From Rhinopomastus cyanomelas (taxonomy: Eukaryota; Chordata; Aves; Bucerotiformes; Rhinopomastidae), in contig VXBP01010397.1 in the NCBI GenBank assembly GCA_013400115.1, positions 590,620 through 654,619 of the forward strand: DNA of 64,000 nucleotides, given 5' to 3'. The position numbers and the translations under genes are program-made. This document shows, piece by piece, positions 37,383-50,640 of the stretch. Below the pieces are notes generated by a model. It was not told where the DNA came from, searched no databases, and worked only from the letters and a program-made list of their open reading frames with translations. How positions within the stretch are numbered: position 1 is the stretch's first letter; each line of letters starts with the position of its first letter.

Positions 37383-40300
37383 ATGCAGAAGTACCATGTC
37401 CTGGAAGCGATCGGCGAAGGCTCCTTCGGGCGAGTGTACAAAGGGCGTCGGAAATACAGCGCACAGGTGAGGAGAGGCAGCAGCGGAGAGGGCTGGGTGT
37501 GCTGTCTGTCACTGGGGAGTGAGTTCTGGGTGCTCTGTAGGGCTTTGAGATTCAGAACTGGTTCTTTTGTCTTCTGATATTCACAGACAGCTCCTGCTAA
37601 TGTAGAGCCATCCATGTTCAAGGGACCTCAGAAGATCCCTTAAAGCAGGGCCAGTAATAAATTCAAACCCTGTGACACCCTGAGGACAAACACCCCACAC
37701 TCATTGCTTTACTGGGGGTGAATTAATTTTAATCTTCGTAACAGCTCAGGCCTCCTGTGATTCCAGCTGTAATCCCTGTGTCATATTCGCACGTGCTTCA
37801 GCCCCTTCACCATCCCAGCACCTTCTGCTGTACTCACCCCAGCCTACTGATGATCCTCTGGGACAAAATCTGGCCACAACATTGCCTACATGGTCTGAGA
37901 AGTTTCAAATAAAGAGCAATAATCTCTTGCCTCCAACTCCTGCCTGTTGATACAGCCCAGGGTGCTTCTAGCATTCCTCACTGCCAGAGCATGCTACTGG
38001 CTTGTGTTAGGCTTGACCTCCACAGTATGTTTAGCTGCTGTCCCATGTTTCTGACAGCCCTAGTTTTGTTTGCACTCATTAATTAAATGCCAGTGTGCAA
38101 AGTACTTGAAGCACTTGTATCAATGTGCAAGGGTCTAGGGGAGCTGCAGCTCCAAAGGATCCAGTTAACAAATGTCTTTTTTTTACTGTGCTCAGCTGGA
38201 AAATGCTGAGTCCTGTTTGACTTAAACGTGGCCTCTGCTGGGCCTGATCTGACCCTAGCTTTGCCTGATTTAAAAGGTGGTGGCCTTGAAGTTCATCCCC
38301 AAGATGGGGCGGTCTGAAAAGGAGCTGAAGAACCTGCAGCAGGAAATCGAGATCATGAGAAGCCTTCATCATCCCAACATCATCCAGATGCTTGACAGCT
38401 TTGAGACTGACAAGGAGGTGACGGGACTTACTCCAGACTGAGGCTATTGCTTGGCTGGGTCCAGGGAGCAAGGATTTGTCTCTGCTGGTGTCACAGTCCC
38501 ATGGTCTATTTTTCACATTACCTAGGATGTGCTGTGTGGCAAGCCAGCACCTATCTGGACAGCATGGGATGCACTAGGTCATATGCAGAGGTGAAGGAGC
38601 TAGGCAGGGGTATGTGTGATGCAAGAGGAGTGATTTGGAATGACAGGATGAATATGGCTCTTCAGTAACCTCATCCGTCTCTTCAGAGACTGACTTTTTG
38701 CTGACTTAAACTCTCATAGAGAAAATACTAAGAAAGAGCCATCCATGGGATATGAGGACGTGAATAAAGTAACAGGGCATCAGATTCAAAACAGACTTAG
38801 TGGGGTGATGCTGGTCTTGGAAGTACCATTGTGGGCTTACCCTGTCTCTCCCTGCTTCCTTGTTATTTGAGAGAGATCACAGAACATTAGGGATTGGAAG
38901 GAACCTTGAAAGATCATCCAGTCCAATCCCCCCACCAGAGCAGGATCACCTAGACCAAGTCACCCAGGAAAATATCCAGGCGGGTTTTAAATGTCTCCAG
39001 AGAAGGAGACTCCACAACCTTCCTGGGAAGCCCCTTCCGGTGCTCTGTCACCCTCACTATGAAGAAGTTACTTCTCATATTTATATGGAACCTCCCATAT
39101 TCCAGCTTGCACCCATTGCCCCTTGTCCTATCACTAGATGACATTGAGAAGAGCCTGGCTCCATCCTCCTGACACCCACCCTTGACATATCTATCAACAT
39201 TAATGAGGTCACCCCTCACTCTCCTCCAAGCTAGACACGCAGCTCCCTCAGCCTTTCCTCATAAGGAAGGTGTTCTACTTCCTTCACCATCTTCGTTGCT
39301 CTGCACTGGACTCTCTCCAGCAGTTCTGTGTCCTTCTTGAGCTGAGGGGCCCAGAACTGGACGCAGTACTCCAGATGACCTTCTGACATAAGGGCAGTCC
39401 TGAGGCTAAGTGCCAGGCATTTGCTGCAGTGCAGCCACAGTGGTTTTATCCCATCCCAGTTGACAGCCTGTCTTAATGGACTGTGTATCACATCCCAGTA
39501 TTTCAGTCAGGTTTCCTACCCTGCTTTGTCCTGATCCCCAGGGCATGGGGGGATCTGCTGGGTGAGTGTCTGGTGTCACCATGTTGCTCTTCCCTTCAGG
39601 TGGTGGTGGTGACTGACTATGCAGAGGGAGAGCTCTTCCAGATCTTGGAGGATGATGGCAGTTTGCCTGAGGACCAGGTGACTATTGTGGTGGTGGCCAC
39701 ACAGTATGTGCTGCAGGATAGAAAGAACTGTCAGTATTTGCTGCAGGCAGTGGTCTCTGCTGTGGGCCAGGAGGCATCAGGAGGGTGATAGTGCCTGCGG
39801 GGGTTTACCTGGCAGAACTTCTGAAGGGGATGGAAAGGGGGGGAAGTTGCACTGCGGGACAGTGGGATCCAGCAGGGACTTTGGTTTTCCTGTTCCTTCT
39901 CCAAGGACCACAGCTCCAGGCTGCTGGCTTAGCCTTTGGTCCACTTAGGGAACTGCTGCCTCTCAGCTGGGTCTGATCCCTGCCCTAAAGAGAGTAGGTG
40001 TGTGTATACTGGGAGAGCCAGGCCATAAGGGACCCCAAAGCTGTCCTGGCTGGTGGCACCACAGGACACAGGGTGAAGCTCCCTGGCCTCTGGCAGGTCC
40101 AAACCATCGCTGCCCAGTTGGTCTCTGCTCTCTATTACCTGCATTCCCACCGTATTCTGCACCGTGACATGAAACCACAGAACATCCTGCTGGATAAAGA
40201 TGGTATCGTCAAGCTCTGTGACTTTGGGTGAGTGCTGGAGATCAGCTTGAGTGGGACACTTCGTTTTGGTGCAGCCAAGGGTTGTCCTGGGTGCTGCAGA

Positions 40301-43300
40301 GGAGGAGTGGGGTTTGTGGAAGGGAACCTAGATTCTATGCTTATTTAGAAGTTGAGCAGGGATGGGTTACTTTGGACTCCAGAGAGTAGGTGTTTGTGAA
40401 CCCGTAGGGAACTGTGGAAGGTGTAATGGATGTTCAGCATTAACGAGCCAGCTGTGCTTTCCTCTGAGCAGATTTGCCCGTGCCATGAGCATCCACACCA
40501 TGGTGCTGACCTCCATCAAGGGCACCCCACTGTACATGTCACCTGAGCTGGTGGAAGAGCAGCCATATGACCACATGACAGACCTGTGGTCTCTGGGCTG
40601 TATCCTGTATGAGCTCTTTGTGGGTACTACTCCCTTCTACACCAGCAGCATCTTTGAGCTCATCAATCTCATCATCAAGGGCCCCATCAAGTGGCCTGCG
40701 ACCATGAGCCCAATCTTCAAGGTAAGGGCGAACACCCTATGTGGTGTGATGTCCATTAACATGGTAGCAGCCTTGGCCTTGTCTGCTGTCCTAGTGGGTT
40801 ACTCCTAAGTTTCACGTCCCCTAAAAGGGGTTTCAGAACATAGAGAAGGGATGAGACCTGGGAAGGGGACCTGTTATCACTGCTATCCACAAGCTGTGAA
40901 ACTGGGGGTGACAGCAGGGGAGTGATTTACAGGGATGAGAAGGGTCTTCCCATCTGCCCTAAACACTAGATGGGCTCCTTTCCCAGAACAAAGCAAGGGC
41001 CTCCTGGGTGCCCTCACTGTGGGGGACACTTGTGGGTGCTCACTGGTGGGTCTCAAGCCTGTGCAAGTGACTCTGGTGCTGTGATGTCCTGTAGAGCTTC
41101 CTACAGGGACTGCTAATGAAGGACCCCCAACAGCGCCTGTCATGGCCAGAGCTGCTTTCTCATCCCTTTATTGCTGGACGGGTTACTGGTGAGTACCAGC
41201 ATTTTCCTGCCACTGGCTAGGTCCATTTCCTTATCATACTGCCTGAAGGCTGGGACGACCACCCTGCCCTGCTATTTTTACTACCCTGGTCTTTGCCTCT
41301 CTCCTCTCCGCTTTCTCCAAGCACTTGAGGCCTAGCTAACTTCCTCTGGGCTTGCTCTGGATCCCTGGGATTCCCCTGGGATCCCAGAGCCAATAGCTCT
41401 CCCTGTGTCCCAAGGGAGAGCTGCTGACAGAGTTCTTGTCTTACATCCCCAGTGATTGATGACACAGCAGAGCACGGGATCTCAAACCCTTTCACAGCTA
41501 AGCTCTCCCCAGAGCTGCAGGCCCTGAAGAAGCAGCAAGCCCATTCCATGACTCCCAGTAATGGCAAGTCCAGGATCCTGAGAAAAGCCCGTCAGAAGAT
41601 GATTGAGAAGGCACAGAGGAAGGTAAAGTGTGGGATTCCCCTGGCTGTGTCCCACAGTCAGGGCAAAGGAAGGGCACTGAAATGATACCTGGGAGAAAGA
41701 CAGGAAGTATGTGGGTCAGGCTGGGGTGTTTGCCACCTACAAGTTAGGATGTGGGGTCCTCGGGGTGATGGAGTCTGAGGGACTCATCTGGCTGTCTCAG
41801 CAGTGCTGCCCTGACCAAACTTCTCTGACATCATGCAGGGTCAACTGAAAGCAAGCACTCCATCTGTGAAGGGCTCTGACAAGGGATGCCAAGGACATAG
41901 ATCCAGGGCAGCTCTGCAGAAGGCAGCCCTTGGGGATGGGGAGCCACCAGCTGCCTCCAGGAGGAACCCCAGTGTCCTGCAAGGAAAGAACAGCAAGGCA
42001 GAGGAGCCTCCTTCCGACCCACGGTGAGGGATGAGGGAGGTCTTAGGCTGGGACAGGAGGAAGATCAGAATCTACAGTTGTTCACTGACTGTAGTCTTTC
42101 CTTGGCCAGGGAGCACAGGGTCACTCAAGACTGTGACCAGGAGTCTCCTGGAGCAGATGTCCCTCCACAACCTGGTGCTCTCAGGGCAGAGCCCCAGGGC
42201 AGGCACAGTGTAGAAACTGTAGACCTGGAAAGTAAGGTAAGATGGTATCTTGTTCTGAAGACAGCAGGGCCCAGTTCCCGTTGCCTGGTACAGAGATGCT
42301 AGAGCAGGCACAGTGTGTAGTACCAGTCCTTTCTCCTCTGTGGTTAGAAGCTGGAGACTGATGAGGAGTGGCAGCATCTGGTGGAGGCCACTGAGCCCTC
42401 GGCAATGCAGCTGATCACACCACTGAACCCCCTGAGGGACCTGGCCTTCCGGCATCTTGTCAAAACCCGCTTGACAGCGTCTGCTCAACAGGTGAGGCAT
42501 ATCTGGCCCAGGCAACTATGACTTGGGGACATGGATGCTGCATTATAATTATTATTACAGACTTGGATGAGGGACTGAAGTGCACTCTCAGCAAGTTTGC
42601 TGATAACACAAAGCTAGAAGGAGTGGCTGACACACCAGCAGGCTGTGCTGCCATTCAGTGGGACCTGGACAGGCTGGAGAGCTGGGCAGGGGGAAATGTA
42701 GTGAAATAAAGCAATGGCAGTGTAGAGTCTTGCATCTGGGCAAGAACAACCCCATGTACCAGTATAGGTTGGGGACTGACCTGTTGGAGACCAGTGTAGG
42801 TGAAAGGGACTTGGTGGTCCTGGTGCACAGCAGGATGACTGTGAGCCAGCCCTTGTGGCCAAGAAGGCCAATGGCATCCTGAGGTGCATCAGAAGGAGGG
42901 TGGTTAGTAGATCAAGAGACGTTCTCCCCCTCTACTTTGCCCTGGTGAGACCACAACTGAAATATTGTGTCCAGTTGTGGGTCCCTCAGTTCCAGAAGGA
43001 CACAGAACTGCTTGAGAGAGTGCAGCACAGAGCCACAAAGATGATGAAGGGAGTGGAACATCTCTCTGTTGAGGAAAAGTGGAGGGAGCACTGGAAGGGG
43101 CTGCCCAGGAGGGTTGTGGAGTCTCCTCTGGAGATGTTTAAAACCTGCCTGACCATGTTCCTTTGTGACTTGGTCTAGGTGATCCTGCTCTGGCAGGGGG
43201 ATTGGACTAGATGATCTTTCGAGGTCCCTTCCAATCCCTAATGTTCTCTGATTCTTCCCCAAGATTGGGTTGGGACTATTGGGAAAGTCAGCCTAGCCAG

Positions 43301-46300
43301 CAAGAAGATGCTCTGCTCCTCCAAGAACTAGAGCTGTTTCATGCACTTTGCTTGTCATCTGCTCCCCTGTCGTTCCTTGCCTGAGCAGATTAATGAGCTG
43401 ATGGAAGGGCCAGACTCACTGCTGATTGTGTGTTGTTCTGGCTTTTCTGATCCAGGTGTTGGAAGGGATTCTGGAGGGAGCTTCCTGTCTCCGTCCTGTG
43501 CTCCATGTCTTGGGCAACCTCCTGGCTACCCAGTGTGACTCTGAGCTGCTGGACCAGTTCTGCCAAGAGTTGAATGTGCCTCTGTCTCTGCTATACCTGG
43601 CCAAGCAGATCCTGCAGAGTGGTAGCACCAGGCAGGTGGGTGTAGGACCCCTGAGAAATTTGGGCACCTCCTAGCCCTGCAGAGTGCTGGTGCTGAGACA
43701 GTTCTGGTGTCCTTTTGCAGCTGGCTTGCAAGACCAGTGCCTTTTCAAGGCTCCCTTGGGAAGGGGGACATCCTGGTGGGGAAGGGCCCTGCTGCCAGGT
43801 ATGGCCAGCAGACAGTCCCCACTTGGTGTTTCTTTCTGGTTCCTGTAGCAGCCTTGGTGTACCGTGGTGCTGACAGACCTCCTCATGGTGACCAGAGTTT
43901 ATTTCAGCAGTGAATGCAGACTGGAGGAGAGCGAGCCAAAGGACAGGAAGGGGTAATCTCCTATGCTCTCGGGTCTCTTGTGGCTAGTTTGGGGACTTGG
44001 CAGTAGGTGAGAGGGTGGTGTTCATACTGTGGGGAGGAATCATGAACTAAGTGCTTTGTGCCTCATTGCCATGCCCACAGAGGAGGGCTTTCTGTGATTG
44101 ATTAAAGGGAAGGCAATGCTGACTGGAGCCCAGCTGTGCTGTCTCCTGACAGCAGCTCTTGGTGCTAGAGTGTACTGCCTGCTCCATTAACCAGGGCCAT
44201 ATGGGCCTGGCCAGATCCTATTCTCATAGCCAGGATCTGGTTTCTTTGCTCTTCTCTACCCTTGCTGCCTCCCCCAGCCTGCAGGCCTTTCAGGAGGGTG
44301 CATTCTGCTTCCTGGCTCTGCTGCCTGAGCTGCTGGCTGAGCCTGATGACAGTGAGAGGAGACTCTGCCAGCAAAGCCTCCAGGTAAGGGTTGTCCCTGT
44401 TTTCCTTCCCCCTACCCTTTCCCCCAGGGACAGAAACTGTCCTGACAGAAACCCTGTTCACAGCTGTGGGGTCTGATACATTCTTGTCAGGGTTGACTGT
44501 CTCTCTTTTGGGGAGTTAACATGTAGGAAGCAGGTCTCTGGAGGGGTCCTGCTCCCTGGCTGTGTTTCCATGGGTACCTCTCCCTCAGCCAGCATGCATG
44601 CAGCCATAGGTGGCTCCTGCACGGTAACCTGACTGGAGAGGACACCTGGAGGTCTCTGAAATTCCAGTACCTCAGACCTCTTTCCATCTCTGCTGTGCCC
44701 CCACAGCCTCCTACAACTTCATGCTTCTCTATCCTCCCACACACAGTTTTCAGTGACAGCAACCCCTGTATCTCCCACAGTGCTTCACCGTACTCTGTGA
44801 GAGCCTGAACGAGATGCACTGCTCTGTCTCGGCCTCTTTCTATGTCAGCCTGCGAGAGGAGCATCTGGCCCTGCTGTACAGCCTCCTTCAGGGATCCATG
44901 TCAGAGCAGCTCGCTCTGCAAGGTAGCAGTGGCAGCAGCTTGCCACTTCCTCATGGGTTTCCCTCATCTTGCTGCCCTTCGACTCCTTCAGAGCACTACC
45001 TGCCATGACAGTGCTGTTTGACAGAGAAGGTGGCTGAAGTTTACTGGCCCAACCCCCTGCTAATCAGGAATCTCCAATCTCCTCAATCCCAAATCTCACC
45101 TTCCTCCTGTCACAAGACTGAATTTTCCTCTCTTGGCCTCCAGCCCCATCCTGCTGCCCCTCAGTGTCCTTCACCCTTAACACATGTCTCCCGAACTCTG
45201 TCTCTGTGCAGGTACAGTGGTGGAGACAAAGTCATCCCATGACCAAAGCCCTTGTGTGGCAGACTTCTTCCTGGCTGCCTTGGCTGCTGCCTGCAGCATT
45301 CCCCTGGAGAGGAACAGCTGTCAGGAAGCCAAGCAGCAGGTCAGGACAGCAATCTTTGCAGGGAAAAGCTTTTTTTCAGCAGTATATTGGAGGTATGCAG
45401 TTGTCTGGCTTTGATGACTGTGGTGCTGGCATTTGCAAGCTGCTGCTCCCAGCTGAGCTTTAGGAGTCTAAGTACTCCTAAATCAATCAAGTGTCTCACA
45501 TTTAGGATCTGAAGCGTGGGATGGGCTAAGCAAAGAATTAGGTAATGCAGAGAAAACTTTAAGAATTCTTACAAGATAGTGATGTGAATTGTAGGAAATG
45601 TGAAATAGAGTGGACAAATAAATAAGAGGGAAAACAAAACTCCAGATTTACATATGATCCTTTAAGTCAATTCTAAGTCAACAAGGAGGAAAGTAGAGAA
45701 AAAATGTTGCTTCTGTCACCTCTGGGACTGTGCACCAAAGCAGTGCAGGGTGATGGCAGATGAGCACCACTGTGTGAACATAGGCAACATGTAAGAAGTA
45801 GCTGCCTCTTTTATTATTTGCTAACATAAATTCCATGCAGTGCTTTGGGATGCAAAACAGGCTGGTTTCTGCAGGTCACTCGGGAGGTGGCTGAGAAGCT
45901 TATGGAGAGAGAGGGCCAAGAGCTTGGGATACTGCTGGGACAACTGGAGCACCCAAGGCGTTCCTTGAACGTGCTTAAGGTAATGACTTCGTCCATTTAT
46001 CTGGCTGCACCAGAGGTGTCTGAGCTTTTAGTATGGGGTTAGGTAAGTGTGGGCTCAGCTGTCTGACTCCCATCTCATCAGTGTCAGACATTGAATAAAT
46101 GAGCCCACAGCAGCCATGAGGCATGACAGGTATAGGCCTGGTCACTACATTCCTGTCCCCCGGAACTGCTGTGCATCTCCCTTCTGTCTTGCAGATCCTC
46201 TATGCTGTCTGCCATGCCAGCCTGAACCTGTCACAGCACCTGGGAAGGAGCCAAAAACTGTGGGGTTCCCTCATGCAGCTCTTGAAGGGCAAGGTAGAAC

Positions 46301-49300
46301 TGATCACAGCCTCAGTGGTGAAGCAGGACTTAGACAAACATGTCCTGCTTGCCTAAGTGGTACTTGGACCAAGCTGGGCGATATACCATGAGAAGAGTTT
46401 TGAGTAGCTTCTTTTGGAGATTGTACTTCTCTTCTAGGGCCCAAAAACATCTCCTTCTCTTCTCCCTGCCTTGCCATGCCCCTGTGACTTGTGCTTCTTT
46501 GGCAGGTCCCCATGACAGAGGTGGCCCAGGATACAACTTGTGAGGTCTCTATGTACCTGCTGACCCTGTTAACCATGCAGCTCCAGACCCCGCCTCCCAG
46601 GTGAGCACCGTGCTTTCACTCATGGAGAAGAATGTGTCCTGCCCTGAACAGCCCTCTGTCCCATACCTTATCCAGAGCTGAGCATCTGCTTCCACTAATC
46701 TGTCTGATCTGGACATGTCAGTAGAGTGCTGGTCAGCATGTGTGGGTGCTGGGGATGCAGTGAGGACCCAGTGCAGATAAGGAGGTGCTGTGAGCCAGGG
46801 CTCCTCCTGCAAGGTGGCTGCTTCCCAGCCCTGGGGATGTTTGGATCCTGCTACTTTGTGAGATGTGAGGAACACAGTCCCTCTCTTCTGATCTTTGTGT
46901 GTCAGGGTCGAGGAAGTGGTTACACTGGCTGTGGAACTCTTCACCCAGTCTTCTGTTGTTTCCACTGTGGTAAGTCTGCCCACCCTGCCACAGCTGTCAC
47001 TGAGAGCCCTACAGAGTTTGACATCCCATTTGGGTCTTACTATGGCTCCCTTGGGGTGGGATAGGGGCAGGCACAGCCTAGCTGTCCCTGCCCTGGGCTG
47101 AGGAATGAAGAGCCAGCAATGAGGGGGCAGATGGAAAAGTCCCAAAGATGCTGTGCTGTTTTTCCAACAGGGTGCTGCAGCATTCCTCTTGACACAGCTC
47201 AGTCAGCATGGGGTGGCCTTGGAGCTTGAAGCAGAAGAGGTCTTACCGGTGGTGACAAATGTGCTGACAGCACCTGTTGAGGTATGGGATGGGGTCAAAG
47301 GAACAGGGCAGCTGAGCTGTTGCTCCACTGTGGAGGTGTGCAGAAACTGGCTCAGAAAGGTGCAGATGTGGTGCTGTGTCTGGAAACAGCAGCACCTACC
47401 CCTAGCCTGCTTGTCTTACAGCTTCACCTTCCCCTGCCAATGGGTGCTGGTCTCTACGATGGGCTCTTTTTCCTCCTGCAGAAGCTTTTTACCCAGGTAT
47501 CAGTCTGCCTATCTCTCTTTGCCTGATTCCTGCCAAAAGGGGTGAAGGCATACAGACCTGAATGTTGGTAAAGGAGACAGAGACAGACTGAGGAACTAGG
47601 CAACTTTGACTGAGCTGTGCAATCATGTTAAAGTCCCTGGGTTGTGTGTAGGGGCTCTGAAGGGTTTGTGTGAGAGAGGTGGGCAGAGAGGGGTGATTCA
47701 TGGGCACACTGGGGTGAGAGAGGGCAGAGATGTCCTGGGACTAGCACCATCAACAGGTGCAGCAGGGCCATTTTGATCCAGCCTTGACTGCCCCAGGATC
47801 ACGTGTCTGCCACATGTGTGGACCAGAACCCCTAGCTGTGGGGCACCAGGACCTTCTCCAACATCAATCTTCCCACTTTTAGGAGGACATGGCCATGGAG
47901 CAGGGCTTTGCCACCTCAGAACTGTGGAACGTGATGTGGCACTGTGTTTCTGCAGTGCTCTGTGTGGGCAGTGACAGTGCAATGCTGGAGGAACATGCCC
48001 CGGGGACAGGTTCCTCTGTGTTAGAGCCTGACTGGAACCTCCTTTCTCCTCAAGGTAGGAGCTGCAAGATGGCAGGGCATCTGCCTTGGATCCTGCTCCA
48101 CATCATGCTCTCAGACTTGTCCACATATCTCTCCCCATCCATATCTAGTCCTTGAGGACTGGGGTGCTTCCCTTGAGGATTGCTGTTGTCCTCCAAGAAG
48201 GGAGAGCTGAGCTGGCCCGTGCTATGCCCAGTCGGCAGCAGCTTGGCTGAGCTGGCTGTGGAGGAATGAGAGTATCTGTGCTGCAGGCAATGTTCACTCT
48301 AGCAGGTGTGACCACCACTGTGGGTGGAGGTTAGTCTGGTTTTGGGCAGGAAAGCAAAGAAGCAACCCTGGAGCAGCCTTAAGGCAGTACAGACAGATGG
48401 AAGAGAAGAGGCTTTTCAGCCTTCCCTGTCCTATGGTTCCTCCTGCAGGGATTCTGCTCTTCCTCAGCTTGGCCCTCTTCATCTTCACTCGGAAGTCCCG
48501 CCAGTGCCTGCCTCAGCTCACCCAGTCCCGCAGTGCCATGATGATGACGCTGAAGAAGCTGCTGTCCCCTGACTTCCTGGCATGCCTGGCAAAGATGTGA
48601 GTTGTGAGGAAAACTGAATGGGGTCTCAGAGCTCAACTGCTGAACAGGTCCTGGACACAGGCTTTTGGAGGGCTGGGAAGGTACTGAGCTGGTACTTGCA
48701 GAGTGCAGCTTACCATAGTGACCAACGTAAGGAATGCTTGTTTATTCTGGTTGTGTATGTATTAAGCCTTTTTCTCTGACAAATCCAGGCAAGCAGGAGA
48801 GGATGGGGACTCTGAGCTTGTCCCAGCTGTGGTGATCCAGGCCTGCCAACTTCTCTGTTTCCCTTTTGCTTTGGATGTGGATGGAGGCACCTTGGCATTG
48901 GTCATGGAGGCTGTGAGAGATGCACAGATCCCTGCCCAGTTGCTACAGGTATCTTCTTCCTGTACTGTGGAAATACCTCCCCACATTGCGGCCCCTGAGG
49001 TGTGGCACCACTTTGCATCATTCTGGTGGTTTCTGCCCATACAGGGGCATCACTTGGGTACCACTACCTACCTCAGAGTAGCTTGGCCAGCAGCTGAGGT
49101 CTGCGCTGACCTGCTGGCAGCCTTCAGACATTGTTTGACTTGGTCAGTGTGAGGTCAATGTGCTCAGTGCTGCTCTCTCTCCTTTTTCCTTAGGTCTGCT
49201 CTTGCCGTCTGCCCCTCTCGTACACTGAGCTCCCCATGAGCCTTTTGTGCCGCCTTGTTTTATCTGAAAAGCAGGTCATAGACCAAATAGTGCAGGAAGC

Positions 49301-50295
49301 TGCTGCCTCAGAGCATGTTGCCACTTTCTTGACATCTGCCTTGTTTTCAGACACCCTCACGCTCACAACTGACCTCCTGTCTCTCTTGACCCATGTGGCC
49401 CGGACCTGTTCAGAGCACCTGCCCTTTATCCAGAGGGTTCTGAGGAGCTCAGATGTGTCCAACCAGCTGCTGATCCGCCTGCTCAGCCACTGGCAACACT
49501 CAGTACGGGCTAAAACATGCAGCCTGCTGGGCAACTTGCTCCGACATGACCATGGCTTTCCCCAGGTGCTGCAGAGCCAGCCTGACTTGATAGAGAACTT
49601 GCTGGAGTGCCTGTGGGACTGTGAGGAGAGCGTGTGCAAGGCAGCCGCATTTGCAGTGGGCAATGCTGCCTACTACAAGTCCTGTCCAGCTGGGACCCTG
49701 AGCAGAGCTGTGCCCCAGCTGACACGGCTGCTGAGCAGTGCACAGGCCAGGACCCGCCGCAATGCAGCCTCAGCCCTGGGCAACCTGGGCAGCCACTGGC
49801 CAGAACTGGGAGATCTGCTGGTGGAGAATAGGACCCTCCATGTCCTGCTGGAGGTGGCCTGCCAAGACCCCCGGGAGAGCGTGCGGGAGGGAGCCCTCAT
49901 TGCACTGCGGGCTCTCAGCCAGCACCCTGGGATGCAGCAGGTATGGCTGCCCGGTCGCTCTCTGTCTCCTCGGTGCAGACAAGGAGCCAGGCCAGGGGCT
50001 AACTCCCGTCCCTCTCTTGGCTCTGCAGGTCCTGGTGACCCTCCAAGCCACGCAGAAGCTGGCTCAGCTAGCCCATGGATACCCGCAGCACCTTGCCGCC
50101 GCTGGCAGTCCCCGGGCTCCTTCAGCCCGGCACTGCGAGAAGCTCCTCCGCCGCCTTGCACCTCTGCGCGGCACCGGCGTGCGCGGCGACACAGATACGC
50201 CCGGATCCTTGAGCCCCGTTTCAGCGCTGAGCACCTGCGTGACCCAGTTCTTCCGCCCGGGGGAAGCTGCTCCTGGGGAGGAGGTGTCTGTTTGA
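37383..50295 (+). CDS. STK36: STK36 (Fused homologue), serine/threonine kinase
   Basis: In vertebrates it is needed for the central pair of motile cilia and modulates GLI/Hedgehog signalling. Exons: 37383-37466, 38277-38417, 39600-39677, 40097-40227, 40472-40721, 41095-41188, 41453-41622, 41839-42023, 42110-42236, 42348-42491, 43456-43635, 43849-43952, 44278-44383, 44781-44922, 45212-45339, 45875-45979, 46195-46293, 46506-46600, 46906-46969, 47171-47281, 47422-47496, 47883-48054, 48449-48596, 48789-48948, 49194-49940, 50029-50295. All are in phase, about 1,368 residues (human 1,315). The kinase domain is 4-254: glycine loop GEGSFGRV (11-18), K33, HRD (123-125), DFG (143-145), YMSPE. All catalytic residues are present. 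The rest is a poorly conserved helical/ARM-repeat region; the 747-base exon holds the best conserved repeats. The C-terminus is longer than human. Introns contain three CR1 pieces. Confidence 0.95.
37600..38060 (-). mobile_element. Degenerate antisense CR1, STK36 intron 1
   Basis: Read on the minus strand, the block shows heavily mutated CR1 ORF2 end and 3'UTR. Landmarks on the plus strand are gttcaagggacctcagaaga near 37617 and gatacagcccagggtgct near 37950, followed by a match to the antisense 'cactgctggctcatgtt' region. Many indels are present. The call rests on scattered matches, so borders are approximate. Confidence 0.5.
38874..39400 (-). mobile_element. CR1 LINE 3' fragment, STK36 intron 2
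   Basis: The minus strand encodes the end of CR1 ORF2 (KKDTELLERVQCRATKMVKE, then LPYEERLRELRV) and, after a frame break near 39,225, a further piece ending FLGDLV. The 3'UTR tail follows, ending at about 38,876. It is 5'-truncated near 39,400, as is usual for CR1. It belongs to the same subfamily as the copy at 42.5-43.3 kb. Confidence 0.9.
42556..43256 (+). mobile_element. CR1 LINE fragment with internal deletion, STK36 intron 10
   Basis: A sense copy starting inside the reverse transcriptase and running to the 3' tail. The RT catalytic motif reads FADN instead of FADD near 42,597, so it is inactive, and the frame is broken by a stop near 42,707. About 250 bases of the ORF2 end are missing at about 43,089, compared with the copy at 38.9-39.4 kb. 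The tail 43,190-43,254 is the best match to the tail of the 5S chimera. Confidence 0.9.
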
Positions 50296-50640
50296 CCTCA
50301 AGAAACTGCCGCTCAGTACGTGTCTTCCTTAGCGGTCCCACCGGGAGCCCTCGGGAAATCTGCTCCCCGGTCCCGAGAAGCGGGGCGGCGGCGCCCCCAT
50401 TGCTGTGTGTCCGCCACCCGCCAGGTGGCGATGCGCGTCGGCCCTGGCTGTGCAGCCCGCCGGCGTGGGGGCTGCCGGTAGGTGTAGTCACGTGGCGGCG
50501 CCGTCCTGCATCTCTATGGTAACGCGGGCGGTGCGGCGGCAGCGGTAGGACCCTGGGGCGCCGGGCGGGACGTGAGTAGCGGGAAGAGGAGGGGTGGGCG
50601 CGAGTGCGGCTCTTCGCCTCTGTGGGGAGTGCGGCCATCC
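50080..50640. promoter_or_regulatory. CpG island: TTLL4 promoter and first exon
   Basis: A CpG-rich block overlapping the last STK36 coding exon. It holds TCTCTATGGT at 50511-50520, running into GGTAAC (an RFX half-site). A donor GAC|GTGAGT at 50571/50572 probably ends the non-coding first exon of TTLL4. STK36 has no AATAAA or ATTAAA between its stop and this donor, so its 3' end may overlap the TTLL4 start. Confidence 0.7.
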
